Shown: positions 1 to 8,150 of the stretch, one piece after another | How the letters are laid out: each line of letters starts with the position of its first letter | Position numbering within the stretch: position 1 is the first letter of the stretch | Source of the DNA: Pseudomonadota bacterium | GTDB lineage: Bacteria > Bdellovibrionota > UBA2428 | DNA: 64,000 nucleotides | Assembly: GCA_018001635.1 (NCBI GenBank) | Contig: JAGNHS010000007.1 | Location: 1 to 64,000, forward strand | Reading direction: 5' to 3' | Translations under genes and position numbers: made by a program | The notes under the pieces: generated by a model | What the model was told of the DNA's origin: nothing | Seen by the model: the letters and a program-made list of their open reading frames with translations, nothing else | Database searches by the model: none

Positions 1-918
1 TCGCGCAATGGCTCCGTAGCGTCGACCCGCCTCCCAGACTCTATCTAATTCAGGCGAGTTAACCGTTGGTCCAAGTTTCATTCGAGCGGCCCACTCTTCG
101 TTGATGAGCTCTCCCATTCGAGCCAAACTGCCCCCGGCCAATTCTTCAGACATTTGTCGAGAGGTTTTGTGAATCGAAAGTAAGTGTTCTCTGCAAGAAT
201 GACTTGAGTCGTGAAAATTTTGAAAAATTTTCCAATTATTAATTCCACTATGATGAGGTTTTCCGGTGTAAACCAGAGCAATTCGTTTGCTTAAAGCCAC
301 GGCTAGTTTGTCGGGCAGTCTTAAAACTCTTTTTCCACGAACATCCATTTCGAAAATTAAAAGACCACCAAAAAGCGCAGGAACATAATCTTGTTCTCCT
401 GCGGGATGTGCAATTTCAATGGCCTCAAGATTTCTAATTTCTTCTTGAAGAGCCCAGGGATCGCTTTGTCGCGATGGAGATAATAATAGTTTTTCAAGCG
501 CCTTGCTTAGGGCTACACCTAGCACGGACGATCCACCCAGCCCTGATCCTGGGGGCGTTTGGCTAGAACACTCCACTTCCAATTTTCCGTTTATGGGTTT
601 TTCGATTTTTTCACTCACGCAAAAATGAGTCAGTCTGTTGAGCCATCGAGAAGGAATTTTTTGTGGACTTTTGTTAAGTGTTTCACCAAGCTCTTCAATG
701 GATTTAAAAGTATGATCCGTTTTAACGTCATGACTTTTTATGGAAATTTCTAAGCCCTTTTTTTTGGAGGGCGTGAATTGAACGCGCGCTAGAGTTTGAA
801 TGTCGATGGCCATGTGAACTAAATGATGTCCACCTGTGTAAAGATAAAGCGGCCATAAATCTAGTGTGCCGCCTGCAAGGTCAACTCTACATGGAGCTCT
901 TAAATCAACGCGTTTCAT
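1..918 (-). CDS. GHMP-family sugar kinase, 3' end outside window
   Basis: An open frame of 306 codons runs from ATG at 918 to the window edge without a stop, so the C-terminus is missing. The N-terminus has the GHMP pattern RAPCRVDLAGGTLD, and the ATP-binding motif PPGSGLGGSSVLG lies near residue 138. Together these indicate a GHMP kinase, most like the D-glycero-D-manno-heptose-7-phosphate kinase or fucokinase-like branch; the substrate cannot be fixed from sequence. The start ATG overlaps the TGA of the upstream membrane-protein gene (ATGA), so the two are probably co-translated. GHMP kinases phosphorylate small metabolites in the cytoplasm. A role in envelope sugar synthesis is inference. 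Confidence 0.8.
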   Translation of the reverse strand, partial: MKRVDLRAPCRVDLAGGTLDLWPLYLYTGGHHLVHMAIDIQTLARVQFTPSKKKGLEISIKSHDVKTDHTFKSIEELGETLNKSPQKIPSRWLNRLTHFCVSEKIEKPINGKLEVECSSQTPPGSGLGGSSVLGVALSKALEKLLLSPSRQSDPWALQEEIRNLEAIEIAHPAGEQDYVPALFGGLLIFEMDVRGKRVLRLPDKLAVALSKRIALVYTGKPHHSGINNWKIFQNFHDSSHSCREHLLSIHKTSRQMSEELAGGSLARMGELINEEWAARMKLGPTVNSPELDRVWEAGRRYGAIAR

Positions 919-1775
919 AGCAAATAATTCAGCGTAAGTTTGAGATAAATCGCCGAACCCTCCCCGACGATAATCATAACACAGAGGGCGTAGAGTATCC
1001 CGGTGGCCGATTGAGTGGCGCGAATTTCTACAGTGCGCTTTACCATATTGGCCAAAATCAAAGGGGCCAATATTCCCCAGAGCACTCTTGTTAAAAGTAT
1101 AATTAACCCAAAGCCCCCCATACCGAAGGCGAGATCTCCTTGAAGGCTAAAAATTCCATCGGACATATGCAAAGTTTCAAGATTTTGAATGTGGCTTAGG
1201 TCAATTCCAAGGGGGCGACCCAAATCATCAATGGGTAGAGCGTTGGCGTTGTATCCAATTTTAAAAAAAAGTGTCCATAAGTTTTCGAGAGTTTTAAATA
1301 CAATAGAAAATTGTAAAATAGAGACCAGTCGCCGAAGTTCACGAATGTTGAGGTTAGGCACGTTCAAATACCAGTGCCCTAAAAATTGACCACTAAAAAC
1401 TGAGCCAATAAGCAAAGCGCTACTAACAAAATTAATAAGTTTTGCGATGTCGAAATTTAGAAATAATGGGATTGGAGAAATGAAGACTCCAATAAAGCCT
1501 ATGATTCGACTCGTCCGACTGCGTCCGAAAGTATAAACAGCAAAAAAAACAACGAGAGCTAAGAGCATGATGAGTGGGTTTTTGAGAAGCTCTAAACTTT
1601 TATCGCCTTCAAGTGAAGCCCAGCCTAGGGCTGAAGTCGCAAGGGCGCATCCGACGGCAATATAGAGAGCGAGCTTTAAAAAACGCTCGCTGGTTTCATT
1701 TCGCGATATAAAAAACAAGAGAATGAGCGAACCCCAAAGAAATCTAAGAAGTAATTCAAAACCTAATGCAGCCAT
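915..1775 (-). CDS. Polytopic membrane protein of unknown function
   Basis: The 286-residue product is dominated by hydrophobic stretches, with about eight likely membrane helices from the N-terminus (LLLRFLWGSLILLFF) to the C-terminus. A less hydrophobic stretch near residues 175-215 is probably a loop. No family motif was recognised. The gene starts at ATG 1775, 38 bases from the divergent oxidoreductase at 1814, and its stop overlaps the GHMP kinase start, so it is the first gene of a two-gene unit. The pairing hints at a joint role with the kinase, but no function is claimed. Confidence 0.7.
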   Translation of the reverse strand: MAALGFELLLRFLWGSLILLFFISRNETSERFLKLALYIAVGCALATSALGWASLEGDKSLELLKNPLIMLLALVVFFAVYTFGRSRTSRIIGFIGVFISPIPLFLNFDIAKLINFVSSALLIGSVFSGQFLGHWYLNVPNLNIRELRRLVSILQFSIVFKTLENLWTLFFKIGYNANALPIDDLGRPLGIDLSHIQNLETLHMSDGIFSLQGDLAFGMGGFGLIILLTRVLWGILAPLILANMVKRTVEIRATQSATGILYALCVMIIVGEGSAIYLKLTLNYLL

Positions 1776-1813
1776 GATAGGCTATTTACATTAGGGAAAG
1801 GGATTTTGCCATC

Positions 1814-3823
1814 ATGAGCTTAGTTTTTGATTTTCGATTCTTTTTCACCATCAGTTGTATCGTTATTTCAGGAGTTATTGCCGGTCGTGCTTTTTTAAGA
1901 CTTGGCAAACTTCTAAAGCTGGCTAAAAAGGAAAATCTTTTTGATCGTTGGCCAGAACGCCTTGCGGTTTTCAGCAAAAACGTTTTAGCGCAGAAAAAGC
2001 TATTCAAGGATTTTATCCCCGGCCTTCAACATGCCATTATATTTTGGGGCTTTATAATTATTACCGTTGGAACCACGGAGCATATTATCGAAGGACTTTT
2101 TCATGGATTTAGTCTTTCTTTCTTGGGCCCAATTTATAGTTTTTTTGTTATAGCTCAAGACATTCTTCACCCTTTAGTGTTTTTAGCTGTTTGCTATGGT
2201 TTTTTTCGTCGTTTAGTTCTTAAACCTAAAAGATTGGCTGCAGATCGCGGTCATCTTTTAGAAGCTCTCATGATTTTAAGTCTCACTGGATTGTTGATGA
2301 TTGCAAATATGACAACCTTTGCGGCCTACGTAAAGGCGGGCTATGCCAATGCGCACGGCGAGTTGCGCCCCGTTTCTAATTATTTAGCGAATTTTTTAGC
2401 CTCTTGGGATCCTGAATCGGCCATGACATTAGCTCATTTTGGTTGGGGCATTCATTTATTAACTGTTTTCTTTTTTGCTTGTTACATTCCCAATTCAAAA
2501 CATTTGCATGTGATTGCGGCTGGCCCCAATTTTCTTTTTGCAAGATTGGGTCACAAGGGAACTTTTGCTCCCATTAATTTTGAAGACGAAACGAATACAG
2601 CTTACGGAGTTTCAAAAATTACTGATTTTACTTGGAAAGATATTCTCGATGTTTATTCGTGCACATCGTGTGGACGATGTAATGAGTTCTGCCCAACAGC
2701 AACAACAAGTAAGCCCTTGCGCCCCATGAAACTTATTGAAGATATAAAACATCATTTGTTTCATGTGGGAGATGCGCTGATTGCAAATCCTGCTTCGGAG
2801 CCGAGTCAGGCTTTAATTTCTGAGGAATCGGGAATTACGCATGATACTGTTTGGGCGTGCACAAGTTGTAGAGCCTGTGTTGAGGCTTGTCCTGTGGGCA
2901 TAGAGCACGTCGATAAAATTGTAGATATGAGAAGACATCTTGTGATGATGGAAGGCAATATGCCTACAGAACTTCAAAACACTTTGAAGAACTACGAAAC
3001 TCAATCCAATCCTTGGGGAATTTCTCCTGATGCCCGTGATGAGTGGTGTAAAGATCTCAACATTTCAAGAATGGCCGACAAACCTAACGCTGAGTATTTG
3101 TTCTATGTGGGTTGTGCCGGAAGTTTTAATGATCGCAACAAAAAAATCTCAACAGCCACTGTAAAAATATTACAAAAAGCAGGAATAGATTTTGCGATTT
3201 TAGGAAAAGAAGAGCTTTGTAATGGTGAAACGGCTCGACGTGCTGGGAATGAATATTTGGCCAAGGCTATGGTTGATGCCAATATTGAAGTCTTAAAACG
3301 CTATAATGTGAAAAAAATTATCACCACATGCCCTCATTGTTTTAATACTTTAAAAAATGAATATCCAGATTTTGGTTTTACAGCTTCGGAAGTTCTTCAC
3401 CATACTGACTTTATTCAAAGGTTAATTTCTGAAGGTAAAATCACTCCTCAAGGTAAAGATAATGAACACGTAAAGGTCGCCTTTCATGACTCGTGTTATT
3501 TGGGCCGATATAATGAAGTTTACGAAGCTCCTCGACAAGCACTGAAAGCTGTTCCAGGCGTGGAGCTTGTTGAAATGCCTCGCAACAAAAGTCAGGGACT
3601 CTGTTGTGGTGCTGGTGGCGCTCGTATGTGGATGGAAGAAAATATTGGAAAAAGAATTAACGTTGAACGCGTTGAAGAGGCGCTTGATCAAAAGCCAGAT
3701 GTCATTGCGGCCGGATGTCCTTTCTGCCAGGTGATGATCAGTGATGGTGTTACTGAAAAAGGTCAGCAAGAAAAAGTTCAAGTAAAAGACTTGGCAGAAA
3801 TTATCGCAGATACATTAGCGTAG
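1814..3823 (+). CDS. FadF-like membrane-bound iron-sulfur oxidoreductase (heterodisulfide reductase-related)
   Basis: The 669-residue protein has an N-terminal membrane domain like the nitrate reductase gamma subunit (about residues 1-250). Two 4Fe-4S motifs follow: CTSCGRCNEFCP and CTSCRACVEACP. The C-terminal half holds two cysteine-rich CCG domains, seen as YVGCAG..CPHC and SCYLGRY..GLCCGAGGARM..CPFC. This architecture matches the FadF/YwjF group, thought to pass electrons from electron-transfer flavoprotein in fatty-acid beta-oxidation to membrane quinone. The role is inferred from the family, since no etf or acyl-CoA dehydrogenase gene is adjacent. The ribosome-binding site before ATG 1814 is weak. 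The 3' end overlaps the convergent HEAT-repeat gene by 9 bases. Confidence 0.85.
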   Translation: MSLVFDFRFFFTISCIVISGVIAGRAFLRLGKLLKLAKKENLFDRWPERLAVFSKNVLAQKKLFKDFIPGLQHAIIFWGFIIITVGTTEHIIEGLFHGFSLSFLGPIYSFFVIAQDILHPLVFLAVCYGFFRRLVLKPKRLAADRGHLLEALMILSLTGLLMIANMTTFAAYVKAGYANAHGELRPVSNYLANFLASWDPESAMTLAHFGWGIHLLTVFFFACYIPNSKHLHVIAAGPNFLFARLGHKGTFAPINFEDETNTAYGVSKITDFTWKDILDVYSCTSCGRCNEFCPTATTSKPLRPMKLIEDIKHHLFHVGDALIANPASEPSQALISEESGITHDTVWACTSCRACVEACPVGIEHVDKIVDMRRHLVMMEGNMPTELQNTLKNYETQSNPWGISPDARDEWCKDLNISRMADKPNAEYLFYVGCAGSFNDRNKKISTATVKILQKAGIDFAILGKEELCNGETARRAGNEYLAKAMVDANIEVLKRYNVKKIITTCPHCFNTLKNEYPDFGFTASEVLHHTDFIQRLISEGKITPQGKDNEHVKVAFHDSCYLGRYNEVYEAPRQALKAVPGVELVEMPRNKSQGLCCGAGGARMWMEENIGKRINVERVEEALDQKPDVIAAGCPFCQVMISDGVTEKGQQEKVQVKDLAEIIADTLA

Positions 3824-4723
3824 ACCTGCAAGTATGGCGCGATTTTCTGGAGACGTTGGTTTCAGCGAGTTTTTTAAAGACTCAGCTTGAGAAAGTATTT
3901 CTGGGTCGCCCAGTTTTCTTGCGGCATTAATGGCCGAAGCCACGATTTGCTCGAGATCTTTAGCACTACGATATTTGATGGTGTGAAGATTGCTGATTTC
4001 GAAAAGACTTTTAAGAATATCTTTTCCGCTATTATCTCCTACAGAAGCTAATACAACGGCACTGTTCCATTGAACTTCAGGGTCTTGATCTTTGAGCAGG
4101 GCTTTTACAGCGCTTGTGTATGTGTTGTTTTTTTGTTGAACCAAGTAAGCACTTGCGATTTTTTTCATCGAAGGATCTTTGTCTTTTAATAAGGCCAATA
4201 TTTTTTCATTATAAAGATCGGCTTTTAGATTTTTGTTTTTTACTAAAGTTTCAATCATGCCCCAGGCTCCATAAAAGCGAAGCTCAGAATCGGAACTTTC
4301 TAGAAATTTTAAAAATATGGGGAGACTATCGGGGTGGCTCAATTGTCCTAAAGTTAAAAGTAAATAACGTTGCAAACGAATGTCTTCAGGAAATTTGTTT
4401 AAAAGGATGTTCATTTTTTCAAAAAGAGCCGTTCTTTCTTCTTGAGCCAATCGATCAAAATCACCAGAAACTTGTTGTCTTTGTAGAGCGTGTGCAAAAT
4501 TGTAAGCCGCATGCCAACGATCTCCACTGGATCTTGCTTTTTCAACTTTAGAAAGTGACGTTATTAAATGAGCTTCTTGGGTCTCTGGTCCCTTTTTAAG
4601 TCCGCCAACAAGCTTCCATCCGGCCCAAATCATAAAGGCTAATGAAGGAACCAAAAAAAACCAGAGCATGTGAGAAGAGGCTTGTGAGCCGGAATTCTTT
4701 TGCATTTTTGAGAAAGCGTCCAT
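3815..4723 (-). CDS. Membrane-anchored HEAT-repeat protein
   Basis: The chosen start is ATG 4723 (302 residues). An in-frame TTG at 4768 would add 15 residues, but it has no ribosome-binding site. Near residues 19-40 there is one membrane helix (MLWFFLVPSLAFMIWAGW), followed by a soluble helical domain. That domain has repeated units of HEAT/PBS-lyase type, for example SELRFYGAWGMIE, DPSMKKIASAYLV and DPEVQWNSAVVLAS. Such repeats usually form protein-binding scaffolds. The gene is convergent with the oxidoreductase and overlaps it by 9 bases. Its partner and function are unknown. Confidence 0.75.
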   Translation of the reverse strand: MDAFSKMQKNSGSQASSHMLWFFLVPSLAFMIWAGWKLVGGLKKGPETQEAHLITSLSKVEKARSSGDRWHAAYNFAHALQRQQVSGDFDRLAQEERTALFEKMNILLNKFPEDIRLQRYLLLTLGQLSHPDSLPIFLKFLESSDSELRFYGAWGMIETLVKNKNLKADLYNEKILALLKDKDPSMKKIASAYLVQQKNNTYTSAVKALLKDQDPEVQWNSAVVLASVGDNSGKDILKSLFEISNLHTIKYRSAKDLEQIVASAINAARKLGDPEILSQAESLKNSLKPTSPENRAILAGLR

Positions 4724-4871
4724 TTCTTTGGGTTTTGAAATAACCCAATTATTCTTACGGCTTAGCAAAGGAGTCTCGAATTTCCTAGATAAATTTAAGG
4801 CAAAGCTTAGGGTTTAACCCAATATTAAAATACAAAAACCCAATAATATCTTTATATTACCTAATAACGCG

Positions 4872-4886
4872 TGGCACCAAAATTGC
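4872..4886 (+). promoter_or_regulatory. Perfect sigma-54 promoter of the subtilisin gene
   Basis: TGGCAC at 4872-4877, a five-base spacer and TTGC at 4883-4886 match the sigma-54 (-24/-12) consensus exactly. With the C at -12, the start of transcription is predicted at about 4898, one base before the ATG at 4899. No Shine-Dalgarno sequence lies between promoter and start codon. A dyad GGGTT-T-AACCC at 4810-4820, centred near -83, could be an activator site, but that is inference. Confidence 0.8.
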
Positions 4887-4898
4887 TCCCATTAGAGT

Positions 4899-6530
4899 AT
4901 GAATTTGGGACGTATATTAACGATATTTTTACAATTGTTAGTGTTTTTGGTTCCATTGTCTTTTGCCGAAGATTTCGAAGAAGGTGCACGTTACATCGTA
5001 AAATTAAAAGACGGTGAATCTTCAAATCCATTTTCTCGAAAAATTGTTCGAAATGCCAACGTAACTTATGTGGCTGAAGAATTGTCTGATGCCGATTTAG
5101 AGACCCGTAAACTTAAAAATTTAGGATTAGTTGTTGTTGCCGGTGATGAATATGAAATTGAGATGCGATTAAAAAATCACCCCTTAGTGTCTTATTCTGA
5201 GATTGAAAAAAAATATAACTTTGCCGGAGCTTTAGATGGAGTCGATTTACCATCAGATCCTAATATTGCTCCTTGGCTGCCGCTCCTTGGATTGAACAAA
5301 TCAAGGCCAAATCCTGATGTGTACAATTCATATGGCGATTCCGTACTTGTGGCCGTTATTGATACGGGCCTCAATATTAATCATCCTTATATAAGTTCTG
5401 CGCTTTCAGTAAATTCTTTAGAATATGGAACTGGCAGCGGAGATAGTGACGGAAATCAATATGTCGATGACGTTTATGGTGCCAACGTTTTTGATAGAAG
5501 TGGAAATATTACAGAAACTGGAACCGAGCATGGATCGCATGTTGCGGGAATTATTAAAAGCATTCGAGATCAAGCTATACCTGATTATCCGGAGGCACAA
5601 AAAGTTCAGATATTACCTATTCGTTTTATAGACGGGTCTGGTACAGGTACGTCAATTGGTGCCGTGATGGCGATGGAATACGCTATGGGGAGAGGAGCTC
5701 GAGTGGTTAACGCAAGTTGGGGCTCTATTGGTGAGGATAGTTTTTCTCAAGCGCTTTATGATTCTATGTTGGAGTTATATAAGAGAGATGTTGTCATGTT
5801 TGCTGCTGCGGGAAATGCTTTAAATTCTAGCACTCCTGCAAACAACAATGATGTTATTCCATATTTTCCAGCGCTTTTTAATCTTCCAGGCTTAATGGCT
5901 GTAGGGTCAATCACTCCAAACTTTAATAATGGCAACACCTTGCTCGGTATAGAATATTCTAGTTTTTCAAATTACGGTCCTGCGTCTGTACAAATTGCAG
6001 CTCCTGGAAGTTATAAAACCATGGGCTCATTTGATTTCGGAATTTTAAGTATGAATGCACATTTCACCAATAACTTTAACGTTTTTAAAAAGATGAGAGG
6101 AACATCTATGGCCACTCCAGTTGTTGCGGGAATTGCTGCAGTCATGAGGGCCATTAATCCTGGCTTGTCTAACTATGAAGTTAAAAATCTAATTCTAAGA
6201 AATACAGTGACTCATTCAGCCCTAAGCGTGGTTTCAAGTCGAGGATACGCCCATGCTGCAAATTCTTTTTCAGATGCATCAACCTATAGCGCGACTGGCA
6301 CGAGACCTCCGGCGTCTTCCCCAATGTATTATGGAGCTTCTTCAAATGGTCGTTCTATGGCTTCAGATGGTGCTAGTGGCGGTAAGGCTGCTGGTTGTGG
6401 AATGATTGTTGATGTATCGCAAAATCGAGAGGGACCAGGCGGCGGTAATTCAATTTTATTAGTCACTGGCCTGTATTTTATAGCTCAATTTATTAGAAGA
6501 TTAAGACGAATTCGGACGCTTTCGTTTTAA
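4899..6530 (+). CDS. Secreted subtilisin-like serine protease (S8) with C-terminal membrane tail
   Basis: The protein has 543 residues. A signal peptide ends around SFA-ED (residue 23), followed by a pro-region of about 100 residues. The S8 catalytic domain follows, with Asp155 (VAVIDTGLNINHP), His211 (HGSHVAG), oxyanion Asn306 (AAAGNA) and Ser403 (RGTSMATPVVAG). After a Ser/Gly/Ala-rich linker the C-terminus has GCGM, a Gly cluster, a hydrophobic helix and an Arg-rich end, resembling tripartite C-terminal sorting tails. It is therefore probably exported and held at the envelope until processed. The gene is preceded by a perfect sigma-54 element 13 bases before the ATG and no ribosome-binding site, which predicts a leaderless transcript. 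Confidence 0.93.
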   Translation: MNLGRILTIFLQLLVFLVPLSFAEDFEEGARYIVKLKDGESSNPFSRKIVRNANVTYVAEELSDADLETRKLKNLGLVVVAGDEYEIEMRLKNHPLVSYSEIEKKYNFAGALDGVDLPSDPNIAPWLPLLGLNKSRPNPDVYNSYGDSVLVAVIDTGLNINHPYISSALSVNSLEYGTGSGDSDGNQYVDDVYGANVFDRSGNITETGTEHGSHVAGIIKSIRDQAIPDYPEAQKVQILPIRFIDGSGTGTSIGAVMAMEYAMGRGARVVNASWGSIGEDSFSQALYDSMLELYKRDVVMFAAAGNALNSSTPANNNDVIPYFPALFNLPGLMAVGSITPNFNNGNTLLGIEYSSFSNYGPASVQIAAPGSYKTMGSFDFGILSMNAHFTNNFNVFKKMRGTSMATPVVAGIAAVMRAINPGLSNYEVKNLILRNTVTHSALSVVSSRGYAHAANSFSDASTYSATGTRPPASSPMYYGASSNGRSMASDGASGGKAAGCGMIVDVSQNREGPGGGNSILLVTGLYFIAQFIRRLRRIRTLSF

Positions 6531-6577
6531 TTTTATTCACTTTTGCTTATAGCCCTATAGTTGTATAAACAGAAGCA

Positions 6578-7204
6578 GTGTTAGTAGAACTCATCGAAAA
6601 ACTAGATGGAAGTGTCTTGGCTCTTTGGGGCCCGTTTTTTTTGTTGTTGATTTGTGCTTTTGGTTTTCCGATGCCCGAAGACATTATTCTAGTCGCTGCT
6701 GGTTTTTTAGCGGCTCAATATTCTTATTCAGTCATTTTAGTTATCTGTATAACCTATGCAGGTATTATGATTGGCGATAGCTGCATTTATTATATGGGCA
6801 CTCATTTTGGGCGACGCTTTTTAAAAACCAAAATGGGCAAATTTATATTGAAAGAAAATACAATCACCAAGGTTGAGGGGCTTTTTAAAAAACACGGTAT
6901 GTGGGTGATCTTTGGCGCGAGATTTTTACCAGGATTAAGGACAGCGGTTTTTTTTACTTCTGGAACTCTCCATTTTTCATTTTTTAAATTTTTTTTAATG
7001 GACGGGTTAGCCGCTCTGATATCGGCTCCTTTGTTTGTATTTTTGGGTGAATTTGCTTGGAAATATTTTGAAGACGACTTTTCCCGCTTGGAAAAAGTCG
7101 TTGGTACGACCAAGCTTTATTTTACCCTTGGCATCGTTGGGGTCTTTCTAATCGGCTTCGCTGGATATTTTATTAAAAAGTATTTTCGAAAACGCGGAAT
7201 TTAG
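6578..7204 (+). CDS. DedA/VTT-family membrane protein
   Basis: The 208-residue polytopic protein begins with GTG. DedA/VTT hallmarks are present: FGFPMPEDIILVAAG, a GDSCIYYMGTHFGRRF segment, and the re-entrant-loop motif FGARFLPGLRTAVFFTSG. Family members are linked to lipid-carrier flipping (undecaprenyl phosphate) and membrane homeostasis; the exact substrate here is unknown. The gene ends 10 bases before thiB on the same strand, so it may head the same transcript. Confidence 0.9.
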   Translation: MLVELIEKLDGSVLALWGPFFLLLICAFGFPMPEDIILVAAGFLAAQYSYSVILVICITYAGIMIGDSCIYYMGTHFGRRFLKTKMGKFILKENTITKVEGLFKKHGMWVIFGARFLPGLRTAVFFTSGTLHFSFFKFFLMDGLAALISAPLFVFLGEFAWKYFEDDFSRLEKVVGTTKLYFTLGIVGVFLIGFAGYFIKKYFRKRGI

Positions 7205-7214
7205 GAATAAGCGC

Positions 7215-8150
7215 ATGATTCGTTATTTAGGAATTATATTTTTACTTAGCCTAACGATAAAATCACATTCTGAAGATTGTAGAATTAAGGTGCTTGGCTA
7301 TTCTTCGTTACTAGGAAAGGGTTCTCTGGGGGAATGGGTTCAGGCGGAGTGGAATAAAAGAGCTCATGAGTGCTCCGTTGAGTTTATAAGTGCAAAAGAG
7401 TTTTCTGGAATTTGGGGCACTCTAAAAAAATCTATTCAAAAAAAAGATAAAAATATTATTGATGTCGTTTGGGGAATTTCAGATCTTCAATATCAAGAGG
7501 CGGAAAAGTTGGGCTGGTTAAAGGATGGGCAATTGTTTGACTTTAGCCCATTCTCAATTGTTGTAGATAAAAACAAATTTAAAGATGCGGATAAAATTAT
7601 TTCTTGGAATGATTTGGCAAAAGTATTTAAAAATGAACTTATTATTCAAGATCCTAGAATGAGCAATACGGGGCTTGGTTGGCTGAGGGCCATTTACGAG
7701 TTTAATCTCTTAAAACCTGAGTTCAATACACAGATTGTGAAAAAAGTTTTTCCTTCATGGTCTTCTTCCTATGAGGCGTTTTTATCTGGTTTAGGTGCTG
7801 GGGTTTGGACCTATTTGAGTAGCGTGGCCTATCATCGTTGCGAAGAAAAAAAAGAGAATTACGTCGCCTTAAATTTAATTGAAGGATATCCCGTTCAAAG
7901 AGAATTTGTGGCCCTATCTAAAAACACTTTGTTTGAACGCAACGCTAAAAATTTCATGAATTTTTTATTGTCGGCTCAAGTACAAGAAAAAATTCCTACC
8001 TTGAACTGGATGTTTCCTGGGAGTCAATCTGCTCGAGTTAAAATGCCACAATGTTTTGTAGATTCCTCTAATTATAAAACAATTGAATCAAAAACTTTTC
8101 CAACTATGAAATTGCTTGAAGAATGGGCGGAACGATGGAGCCTACTTTAA
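7215..8150 (+). CDS. thiB: Thiamine ABC transporter substrate-binding protein
   Basis: The 311-residue protein has an N-terminal signal peptide (cleavage near SHS-ED). It matches the TbpA/ThiB pattern: SNTGLGWL ahead of the binding segment, a WTYLSSVAYH segment, EGYPVQREFVALSK, and IPTLNWMFP close to the C-terminus, like the IPTGNWMYP of known ThiB. The periplasmic protein would capture thiamine or its phosphates and deliver them to ThiP. It is followed directly by a two-domain permease and an ATPase, the standard thiBPQ arrangement. No TPP riboswitch fits in the 10-base gap upstream. Confidence 0.88.
   Translation: MIRYLGIIFLLSLTIKSHSEDCRIKVLGYSSLLGKGSLGEWVQAEWNKRAHECSVEFISAKEFSGIWGTLKKSIQKKDKNIIDVVWGISDLQYQEAEKLGWLKDGQLFDFSPFSIVVDKNKFKDADKIISWNDLAKVFKNELIIQDPRMSNTGLGWLRAIYEFNLLKPEFNTQIVKKVFPSWSSSYEAFLSGLGAGVWTYLSSVAYHRCEEKKENYVALNLIEGYPVQREFVALSKNTLFERNAKNFMNFLLSAQVQEKIPTLNWMFPGSQSARVKMPQCFVDSSNYKTIESKTFPTMKLLEEWAERWSLL

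Noticed and set aside
4114-4551. 145-codon open frame on the plus strand inside the HEAT-repeat gene
   Set aside because: It is antisense to a good coding frame and has an improbable Cys/Phe/Leu/His-rich composition.
7205-7214. TPP riboswitch before thiB
   Set aside because: Only 10 bases separate the DedA gene from thiB, far too short, and no THI-box-like sequence was seen.
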